Positions 52,364 through 59,040 of a DNA stretch of 64,000 nucleotides are shown here, piece by piece; within the stretch, counting starts at the first letter, position 1; the number at the start of each line of letters is the position of its first letter. A program made the position numbers and the translations under genes. Source of the DNA: Collinsella sp. (GTDB lineage: Bacteria; Actinomycetota; Coriobacteriia; Coriobacteriales; Coriobacteriaceae); contig DXZS01000021.1 in the NCBI GenBank assembly GCA_019419505.1, positions 1 through 64,000 of the forward strand, read 5' to 3'. A model generated the notes under the pieces. That model ran no database searches, was not told the origin of the DNA, and was given only the letters and a program-made list of their open reading frames with translations.

Positions 52364-53085
52364 TGACGGTCTATGTGACAGGCGACGTGCACGGCAGGGC
52401 CGAGTACGGGTCCAGCCGGTTTGCATTCAAAAATTGGCCGCTGGGCCGGACTCTGACGAGCGACGACGTGGTGATCGTGGCCGGCGACTTCGGCTTTGTC
52501 TGGGACGGCTCGAATGCTGAGAGGTATTGGCTCGATTGGTTTGAGTCAAAACCATGGACCACGTGTTTCGTAGACGGCAACCACGAGAACCACCGGATGC
52601 TGGCAGAACTGCCGGTGCGGGAGTGGAACGGCGGCCTCGTCCATGAGGCGCGACCGCACGTGCTGCACCTGATGCGCGGAGAGGTGTTCGATATCGACGG
52701 GTTCACAGTCCTTGCCATGGGCGGCGCCGCGAGCAACGACAGGCAGTATCGCAAGGAGGGGAGGAGCTGGTGGCCCGAGGAGATGCCGAGCGAGGAAGAG
52801 ATGGACCACTGCCGCGCCTCGCTCAACCGCGTAGGCTGGAGGGTCGACTACGTGGTGAGTCACGAGGCTCCTGCTGCCCTGGCTAGAGAGCTGTGCCGCG
52901 AGCGCGGACGTGAGTGCGGCGGGGATACGCTGCAAACTTTCCTGGGCGAGCTCGACGGGCGGCTCGACTATCGCATCTGGCTCTTCGGGCATTACCACGG
53001 CGACGAATGGCGCGACGACAGGCATCGCCTGGTCTATCGAGACATCGTGCCGATCGAAAGTGCTGCGCCCGGTTCTCAGTTCTAG
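52363..53085 (+). CDS. Calcineurin-like metallophosphoesterase 3
   Basis: 240 residues from MTVYVTGDVHGR. Motifs: GDVHG, VAGDFGFVWD, DGNHEN, VSHEAP, FGHYHGD. It is closest to copy 2 (same frame of insertions, MRGEVFDIDGF, SWWPEE), with a divergent end. All catalytic residues are present in all three, so none is an obviously dead copy. A terminator with TCTAGAAACCC arms follows. Confidence 0.9.
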   Translation: MTVYVTGDVHGRAEYGSSRFAFKNWPLGRTLTSDDVVIVAGDFGFVWDGSNAERYWLDWFESKPWTTCFVDGNHENHRMLAELPVREWNGGLVHEARPHVLHLMRGEVFDIDGFTVLAMGGAASNDRQYRKEGRSWWPEEMPSEEEMDHCRASLNRVGWRVDYVVSHEAPAALARELCRERGRECGGDTLQTFLGELDGRLDYRIWLFGHYHGDEWRDDRHRLVYRDIVPIESAAPGSQF

Positions 53086-53119
53086 AAACCCCCTAGAAAT
53101 GCTCTAGAGGGTTTCTAGA
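53081..53119. terminator. Bidirectional hairpin between phosphoesterases and coiled-coil gene
   Basis: TCTAGAAACCC pairs with GGGTTTCTAGA, with inner CTAG pair. Convergent genes end on both sides. Confidence 0.7.
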
Positions 53120-53138
53120 AAATTAGATGCTATGCGAC

Positions 53139-53717
53139 CTACTCATCCTTCATCTGGGTCATGGCCTCGACCTTGGCCTCGGCCGCGGCTGCCCGCTGCT
53201 CGGAGGCGGCGAGGCGGTCCTTGAGGGCGGCTACCGCGGCCATCAGGTCGTGCTGGGCCAGGAGCGCATCGCTCAGCTCGGCCTGGGCTTTCAACGCGGC
53301 GTCACGCTCGACGCGCAGGCGCTCGATCTCATCGGCCATGGCTTCAGCCTCGGCGCGGAGCTGAACGACCTGCCTGTCGAGCTCCTTAGCACGGGAGAAG
53401 TACCTGACGCTTGCGGCGTGGAGCTCGTTGTTCTCGAGCTCGAGGCTCGCGGTATCGAGCTCGAACTTCTCCTCTATAAAGGCAATCCGCTCATTGCAGT
53501 CGGCCTCAAGTCTTTCGTTCCGATCCGTCGCCTCGACGAGCTTGCGGCTGAATTCATCCACCTGGGCCATGAGCAGTGCGTTCTCGGTCATGAGGTTGCC
53601 CGTCTCGCGCAGCAGCTTCTCCCGCCATGTCGCCTCGATCCGCTCGGCGGCCTCATCGAGGACGGACTTCACGCCGGGCGTCTCGCTGATTTTTCTCTCG
53701 TTTGGGTTGTCTGTCAT
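53139..53717 (-). CDS. Coiled-coil protein, unknown
   Basis: 192 residues from MTDNPNERKI (GGAG upstream). From residue 15 to the end almost continuous heptad helix (LMTENALLMAQVDEFSRKL, VVQLRAEAEAMADEIERL, LKDRLAASEQRAAAAEA). Soluble, acidic, no Cys. No domain recognised. It converges on the phosphoesterase operon. As phosphoesterases of the MRE11/SbcD type act with coiled-coil partners, a link is imaginable, but nothing like an ATPase is present. Confidence 0.75.
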   Translation of the reverse strand: MTDNPNERKISETPGVKSVLDEAAERIEATWREKLLRETGNLMTENALLMAQVDEFSRKLVEATDRNERLEADCNERIAFIEEKFELDTASLELENNELHAASVRYFSRAKELDRQVVQLRAEAEAMADEIERLRVERDAALKAQAELSDALLAQHDLMAAVAALKDRLAASEQRAAAAEAKVEAMTQMKDE

Positions 53718-54030
53718 CGTGCGGCACTCCAATCAACAATGGGCATGGCTCCGCCATGCCGAACGGCTGGGAACAAATACGCGGCCGCTGTTGAGTTATG
53801 TTTGTCCTGCGCTTGGTGAGTTCTAAAAGCGTCTCAAGTCATGCGTTCACGCAGGTTTTCGATTGGAGAAATACCGCACGCTTTCATGGTATCACGTGCC
53901 TTAAAGACCATGAATGGACGGCCATATCGATTCGTTGAAAATGGCACCTACGACGTGCTGGTGGCAGGAGGTGAGGGCGTTAAAGATGTCGAGAATGATT
54001 ATGGGAGTATTTTAGATGCAGGTATGAGAA

Positions 54031-54278
54031 AGGGTCGAATCGAAGTGTCTGGCCGGACGCCAATTGTCCGGGAACTGTTCCGGTTCGACCCTGCTTCATT
54101 TTACATCCGCGGCATGTTTTTGTAGACGCCTGGCGATTACCGACCTTCACGACCTCGATGACGGTTTCCCCGTCCTCGATTCTTGCCAGATTGCGGTGGA
54201 CATCGCTGCGCGAACGGCCGGATATCATTTGAGCCAGAATCCTCTTCTATTGAAGCGGATTCTGGCTCAGTGGTTTTT
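54031..54278. repeat. Two structured regions in a 600-base gap without supported gene
   Basis: 54031-54092: AGGGTCGAA / TTCGACCCT arms enclosing CCGGAC / GTCCGG, a nested hairpin. 54231-54268: GAGCCAGAATCC / GGATTCTGGCTC perfect 12-bp stem, then AGTGGTTTTT (terminator-like, rightward). Short open frames on both strands between 53718 and 54325 lack ribosome sites and known domains. Confidence 0.65.
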
Positions 54279-54325
54279 AACTCGGTTGTTTGACAGAAGC
54301 CCACGTCGATAGTCGGTCTGTGGAC

Positions 54326-54712
54326 TTAAGATTTCGGGGGCTCCCAAGCGTTTTCGATCGCGGCGCGGTAGATTGCAGCGTAATTAAGCATCCAGCTGCC
54401 ATCACCCGCTTTTTGAATAAACCCCTTATTCTTCAAAGAGGTATAGGCCCGGGAGATCGTGTTCTTACTTAGGTGGTAGCGCTCCTCAATCCATTTGCTT
54501 TTTGCGTAAAAGCCCATGGCTCGTTTGTTTTTGGAAGGATTGCCAAGCTTCCATACTAGGCCGAGGATGAGGCGCTCGGCAGCGACAGTGGTGGCACAAC
54601 ACGCCCAGTCGGGCACCGAAATAAAATTCGCGTTATCCATTTTCCTTCTAATCTCTCGTTGCTCAGTAACATCATCGGAATATCTGTCGGAAATCGACGG
54701 TAGATCGCTCAT
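54326..54712 (-). CDS. Winged-helix Rep/replisome-organizer-like protein
   Basis: 128 residues. The centre (about 30-110) has the HTH_36-like pattern of plasmid replication initiators: FISVPDWACC, AERLILGLVWKLGNPSKNKRAMGFYAKSKW (cited in two parts in families as a helix plus wing), HLSKNTISRAYTSLKNKGFIQ, then DGSWMLNYAAIY. No catalytic motif, so it is a DNA-binding half only. It follows the excisionase-like gene by nine bases. On an integrative element it could allow replication after excision, or simply regulate. Confidence 0.72.
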   Translation of the reverse strand: MSDLPSISDRYSDDVTEQREIRRKMDNANFISVPDWACCATTVAAERLILGLVWKLGNPSKNKRAMGFYAKSKWIEERYHLSKNTISRAYTSLKNKGFIQKAGDGSWMLNYAAIYRAAIENAWEPPKS

Positions 54713-54721
54713 GTTTACCGC

Positions 54722-54967
54722 CTAGTCAAGGTGGGCGGTACGACCTTCAAGCTGCTTGAAAAGTTCGTAGAACGAGCTTTCAAACATGTAATTCGAGCGA
54801 TGGATTTGGATGAGCTTGCCGGACTCGCGCATAAACTTGCGCGCGGTGTTTTCGCTCCAGCCAGTGAGTTCGCGGATATCGTTAACGCGGAGCAACCGAT
54901 CGCACTGAGCGGCACCAGTGGGGAAAGTCGGTGTGGACGCCTGAGTGCTAATCTTTGGTGTAGCCAT
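54722..54967 (-). CDS. xis: Excisionase-like helix-turn-helix protein
   Basis: 81 residues. RVNDIRELTGWSENTARKF is a MerR/Xis-type HTH, followed by a basic IHRSNYMFESSFYEL wing, the layout of recombination directionality factors. It is between the Rep-like gene and the integrase on the same strand, the usual place of xis. Gene symbol is by function and position. Confidence 0.75.
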   Translation of the reverse strand: MATPKISTQASTPTFPTGAAQCDRLLRVNDIRELTGWSENTARKFMRESGKLIQIHRSNYMFESSFYELFKQLEGRTAHLD

Positions 54968-55185
54968 GATGAGCTATCCTTTCAATGAGGGCCCTCCCTG
55001 TGCTTGTAAGACTTACCAGGTTCATAAGCACTTGGGGGGCCGGTTTCTATGACTACATGCGCAGCCATCTGACAGCTTTAGCATGTATTAAAACTCATTA
55101 GTTGTCAATCAAATAAAGCATCTACCTGCGGAAACGGTATTATAGTACCGTAATATTATGAATAAAACGATGAATGAAAAACATG

Positions 55186-56433
55186 CTATTTCTCGCTTCT
55201 CTGTATATAGGCGTTGATGAAGTCTTCGTAGCCTTTAACTGCTTTTATTTCTGATTGTTGAACGAGGCTTGTATACGTTTTGAGCGTGATATTGGGGTCC
55301 GCGTGGCCAAGAATACCTTGCACGCTTCTAACGTCCGATCCGTTCGCCAGCATAAAAGTGCTTACGCAATGCCTGAGCTGATGCGGGCAGATGCCCTTAT
55401 ATAGTTTTCCGCCAGTCGAATTATTCGGCTCATAGATTCCAAGATTGCAGCTAACTGCGAAATCGCGAAACCAATGGTTGAAGATGTAGTTCTTCATGTG
55501 ACAGACAGTAGGGACCCCTTGCTCGACAGCAATATCGCTAATGATGGGAGTGCTGCCAGTCTGGGACAGCCCCAGAGAGGCCAGGAGCTCCTTTTGTATG
55601 GCTGACCATGATTGAAGACGTTCGGCCAGGGTTTCTCCAACGGGGATTTTGCGTTGGCTTTCTTGTGACTTGGGTGCCCTCAGTTCATGATCGTTGGTGT
55701 ACTGCCTGTCAATTTTCAAGGTTTTATTGGCAGGGTCCCAATCGCGCCATTCGAGGCCCAGCATCTCGCCTTTTCGCATACCCGTATACACTAGTACTAG
55801 CGTACCAACAGCTTCGGCGGTGAGCTCAATGTGTTGAAGATGTGTGCATAGGGTAGCTACTTGCTCGATTGTCAGTGATTCTCTTTTGTTGCGTGGTCTG
55901 CGAACATGAACGGTAGCGCAGGGGTTTCGGTCAATTATTCTCTTTGCGACTGCATTCGACAGAATCTGGCGCAGTTTCGCATTGATTCGTACAAGCTCAG
56001 ATGGTTTGTATTTTCCCGTACGACGAGCTTCGGCATATGTTTCTTCGATTAGATCGGGAGTTAGCCCCTCAATTGTCTGAAACGCACCGAATAGGTCTTC
56101 GATATGCCTGCAATCGTACGCTTCTCTTTCATAGCTCGTTGGCGCAAGCTCGGTGTCCCTATTTTCATGAAAGGCCCAGCAGTAGGACGCAAGCAAAGTG
56201 GGCTTTTTAGTTTTAGTGATCGTGCCAGAGGAGTTGATTTCAGCCAGCTTGGCCTGCATTGCAGCCTTAGCTTCTGTTTTAGTCTTGCAACGAACCGTAT
56301 AAGTTGGGGATCGTTTGTAACGCCCTGTCTTAGGGTCCTTGACCCCAAGGGAAAAATAATAGCGATAGGTGTTAGGTGATCTCTTGTCTTTCCAACACGT
56401 GCCTCTTCCGCTAATTAGTGGCTGTTCTGACAT
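55186..56433 (-). CDS. int: Tyrosine recombinase/integrase
   Basis: 415 residues, Tn916/phage type. N-terminal arm-binding beta domain (1-65: YYFSLGVKDPKTGRYKRS), core-binding helices (75-175), catalytic domain with Arg in VYTGMRKGEM, Lys region around DRQYTNDHELRAPK, HQLRH (His and Arg), GHADPN, and nucleophile in TLKTYTSL. It catalyses integration at the tRNA-Arg 3' end, which lies 192 bases beyond its start (attR), the standard position. GGAG seven bases before ATG. The 218 bases between its stop and the xis gene hold ACGGTA/TACCGT small palindrome only. 56434-56624 has no gene. Confidence 0.95.
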   Translation of the reverse strand: MSEQPLISGRGTCWKDKRSPNTYRYYFSLGVKDPKTGRYKRSPTYTVRCKTKTEAKAAMQAKLAEINSSGTITKTKKPTLLASYCWAFHENRDTELAPTSYEREAYDCRHIEDLFGAFQTIEGLTPDLIEETYAEARRTGKYKPSELVRINAKLRQILSNAVAKRIIDRNPCATVHVRRPRNKRESLTIEQVATLCTHLQHIELTAEAVGTLVLVYTGMRKGEMLGLEWRDWDPANKTLKIDRQYTNDHELRAPKSQESQRKIPVGETLAERLQSWSAIQKELLASLGLSQTGSTPIISDIAVEQGVPTVCHMKNYIFNHWFRDFAVSCNLGIYEPNNSTGGKLYKGICPHQLRHCVSTFMLANGSDVRSVQGILGHADPNITLKTYTSLVQQSEIKAVKGYEDFINAYIQRSEK

Positions 56434-56624
56434 CTTTGCACTCCGTTTCTTTGAATAGTTTTCAACAATTCATTGAGTGCAGTTTAGCTAAAGCTGTTAG
56501 TAATATGTTTGTAAAAGCGTAGGCGCAGCTACCGGAGGTAAAAGACACAAACTGTTATGTTTATCTGCGGTTATATGGTGTTCAATGATGCTTGATGAAT
56601 AGTAGGGGGTAGCATTAAATCATA

Positions 56625-56672
56625 TCTCCTAAAGCGGGTGTCGACGGTTCGAATCCGCCCGGGGGCACCAGA
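56625..56672. repeat. attR, right 48-bp direct repeat
   Basis: Identical with 43094-43141, the tRNA-Arg 3' portion. It is followed by the tRNA's former downstream hairpin (GAGCCCGG / CCGGGCTC, about 56679-56712), as expected after integration. Confidence 0.93.
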
Positions 56673-56841
56673 GATTTGTCGAGCCCGGTACCACCACGGT
56701 GCCGGGCTCTTCTGGTCTAAGGGCAGGGTTCGAGCCGTCGACACCCGCGTCACCAATTTCCCGCGGGGGGGGTTGAATTCGCCCGGGGGCACCAGAGATT
56801 GATCGAGCCCGGTACACCGCCACGGTGCCGGGCTCTTCTGG
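56673..56841. repeat. Scrambled extra att copies beyond attR
   Basis: 56727-56748 matches the tRNA T-arm region in inverted orientation (GGTTCGAGCCGTCGACACCC). 56775-56800 is another direct partial copy (CGCCCGGGGGCACCAGAGAT), and the GAGCCCGG / CCGGGCTC hairpin occurs a second time at about 56804-56838. Earlier integration or deletion events probably left this. Confidence 0.75.
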
Positions 56842-56850
56842 TTCATGCCA

Positions 56851-56894
56851 TGTCAAAAACGAAGCGCCCGCTTGCTGGGGGAGCAAGCGGGCGC
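56851..56894 (-). terminator. Terminator of the PASTA kinase gene
   Basis: GCGCCCGCTTGCT / AGCAAGCGGGCGC stem, then (leftward) TTCGTTTTTG. Confidence 0.85.
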
Positions 56895-56946
56895 CTGTGA
56901 GTGAATATGTTTGCGGCGAGAGCCGTAATGGGCGGTGGGGTGGCGA

Positions 56947-58908
56947 CTAGTTGACCGTACCGGAATCGTCGCCCGTGCCCGAGCCCGAACCCGAACCCGA
57001 GCCAGAAAGTGCGACCGTCAGCGTAATCGTGCTGTCGGTAGACTGCTTGCCGGTGGGGGAGACGCCCGTAACGGTGGCGTTTTCGTTGCCGCTCACGGGG
57101 TTACCGTTCTGATCGCAGAATGCGATGTTGTAGAACCCGGCGTTGTTGAGCGCGGTAACGGCGGCGGAGATGCTCTTGCCGTACAGGTTGCCCGGAACGC
57201 TGGCTTTGCCGGACTTCTTGGCAATGACGACGGTAATCGTGGCGCCGGGCTTCTGCTTACCGCTGGGGTTCCAGCTGATCACGGTGCCCTCGGTAACCGA
57301 GTCGTTCTCCTGGTAGCTCACGTCGACGCCAAAGCCTGCCATATCGAGGGCGTTGCGCGCCTGGGCCTCGGTCATGTCGGTCAGGTCGGGGACGGACGTG
57401 GTATCCGGGCCGCTCGAGACCGTGTACGAGATGGTCGTGCCCTTCGCGACTTCCTTACCGGCTTCGGTGCCCTGCTCAAAGACCTGGCCCTCATCGGCCT
57501 CGTTGGCCTCCTCGGAGGCGTTGCCCTTCAGGCCAACGCTTGCCAGCGCGGCTTCTGCCTGGTCCTTGGTCAGGCCGACAAGCCGGGGAACCTCAACCTT
57601 CTCGGAGGGCTTGGGGCCCTTGGAGATTACCAGGTTCACCTTAGTGCCCTTGGCCTTCTTGGTGTTGCCGTTGGGCGTCTGCTCGGCGACCTTGCCCTCG
57701 TCGACATCGTCGTTGTAGCTTTGGTCGATGGTGCCGACCTCGAGGCCGGCTTCCTTGATCAGCTCGACGGCAGTCTGCTGGTCCTTGCCCAGTACATCGG
57801 GAACGGTGACCTGCTCGCCGCCAAAGAGCCCTGTGGCAAAGGCCACCACGATACCGATGACGGCAACGGCTGCCACCACGGCGGCGATGATCTTGTTCTT
57901 GTTGGATTTGGGCTTTTCGACCTCGTAGGAGCCGGTGGAGCCCGAAACCGAGCTACGGGCGGTATTCTGGCCGCTCACGCCCGAGACGGGACGCACCATG
58001 GCGCGCGTCTGATCGGAAAGCTCGCGAGTCTTGGTGGCGCCCAGCTCGCCGGGGGCACCGATGATGCGCGTGGGCTCCGAGATGTTGACGGCACGGCCCG
58101 ACAGGTAGCTGTTGAGCACCTGACGAAGCTCGTCGGCGGTCTGGAAGCGGTTTGCCGGGTCCTTCTCCATGCACTTGAGGATGATGCGCTCAAGGTCGGC
58201 GTCGACACCGGAGTTGATCTGGCTCGGTGGAATAGGCAGCTCGTTGACCTGCTTGAGTGCGACCGAGATAGCGTCGTCGCCGTCAAAGGGAACGCGGCCG
58301 GTGGCGCACTCATACATCACGACGCCCAGCGAGTAGATATCCGAGGTGGGGCCGAGATCCTGACCGCGGGTCTGCTCGGGGCTGACGTAGTGGGCGGTTC
58401 CCAGCACGTTGTTGTCTTGCGTGAGGTGGCTGTTCTTGGCGCGCGCGATGCCAAAGTCCATCACCTTGATGTTGCCGTCGGGCAGCACCATGATGTTCTG
58501 CGGCTTAATGTCGCGGTGGATGATCTCGTGCTTGTGGGCGACCGAAAGCGCGGAGCTGATCTGCGAGCCGATCTGGGCGACCTTCTTGGGGTCGAGGGCG
58601 CCGTGGCTCTTGATGCCGCTCTTAAGGTCGGTACCGCGCAGGTACTCCATGACGATGTAATAGGTGTCGCCGTCCTTGCCCCAATCGTAGACGCCCACGA
58701 TGTAGGGGGAGGAGAGACCGGCTGCTGCCTGGGCCTCCTGCTTAAAGCGTGCGGCGAAGGTTGCGTCGCCAGCATACTGCGGCAGCATGATCTTGACGGC
58801 TACCGTGCGGTCGAGGACCTGGTCCTGTGCACGGTAGACGGTCGCCATGCCGCCTGTTCCCACCTTATCCTTGAGGAGGTATCTTCCCCCGAGGACCCTC
58901 TGTTCCAT
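56947..58908 (-). CDS. pknB: PASTA-domain Ser/Thr protein kinase (PknB type)
   Basis: 653 residues. Cytoplasmic kinase domain 8-270: GTGGMATVYRA, VAVKIM, HRDIKPQN, DFGIAR, PEQTRG, all catalytic parts intact. A juxtamembrane stretch leads to one TM helix at about 345-367. Outside are four PASTA modules (VTVPDVLGKDQQTA, VEVPRLVGLTKDQA, TSVPDLTDMTEAQA, ASVPGNLYGKSISA), which sense muropeptides/lipid II, and a Ser/Gly tail. Last gene of FHA-PP2C-RodA/PBP-kinase. MEQRVLGGRY is the start; AGGAGCAGG is just upstream. Confidence 0.96.
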   Translation of the reverse strand: MEQRVLGGRYLLKDKVGTGGMATVYRAQDQVLDRTVAVKIMLPQYAGDATFAARFKQEAQAAAGLSSPYIVGVYDWGKDGDTYYIVMEYLRGTDLKSGIKSHGALDPKKVAQIGSQISSALSVAHKHEIIHRDIKPQNIMVLPDGNIKVMDFGIARAKNSHLTQDNNVLGTAHYVSPEQTRGQDLGPTSDIYSLGVVMYECATGRVPFDGDDAISVALKQVNELPIPPSQINSGVDADLERIILKCMEKDPANRFQTADELRQVLNSYLSGRAVNISEPTRIIGAPGELGATKTRELSDQTRAMVRPVSGVSGQNTARSSVSGSTGSYEVEKPKSNKNKIIAAVVAAVAVIGIVVAFATGLFGGEQVTVPDVLGKDQQTAVELIKEAGLEVGTIDQSYNDDVDEGKVAEQTPNGNTKKAKGTKVNLVISKGPKPSEKVEVPRLVGLTKDQAEAALASVGLKGNASEEANEADEGQVFEQGTEAGKEVAKGTTISYTVSSGPDTTSVPDLTDMTEAQARNALDMAGFGVDVSYQENDSVTEGTVISWNPSGKQKPGATITVVIAKKSGKASVPGNLYGKSISAAVTALNNAGFYNIAFCDQNGNPVSGNENATVTGVSPTGKQSTDSTITLTVALSGSGSGSGSGTGDDSGTVN

Positions 58909-59040
58909 TCCTGCTCCTAACATAACTATTCGCTCAACGATGTGTGTAGTACCTACGATGTGGCCGCTGGGGCCGTGTGGCGCGTTGCCGCTAACTCTTC
59001 GGCCGCGGCGCGCCTCGGGTGACCGATTCGATCATGGGCA

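Larger units (their letters stand above)
43094..56672. mobile_element. Integrative mobilizable element in tRNA-Arg(CCT), 13.6 kb
   Basis: The last 46 bases of the tRNA plus two beyond form a 48-bp direct repeat at 43094-43141 and 56625-56672. Between them lie integrase, excisionase-like gene, Rep-like winged-helix gene, MobC, relaxase, candidate oriT and cargo. No type IV secretion genes, so transfer must use a helper. Base composition is uneven and lower in GC at both ends than the chromosome. Confidence 0.9.

Noticed and set aside
53139..53717. SbcC/Rad50-type partner of the phosphoesterases
   Set aside because: Purely coiled coil without Walker motifs or zinc hook.
53841..54125. 94-codon frame on the + strand and 82-codon frame 53980-54228 on the - strand
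   Set aside because: No ribosome site, no domain, and nested hairpins run through them; one leftward stretch (SRSDVHRNLARIEDGETVIEV) looks protein-like but I could not tie it to a family.
56571..56846. 91-codon leftward frame across the att scars
   Set aside because: It is the tRNA 3' repeat and hairpins read as codons; repeats inside (DQKSPAPWR type) reflect duplicated att DNA.
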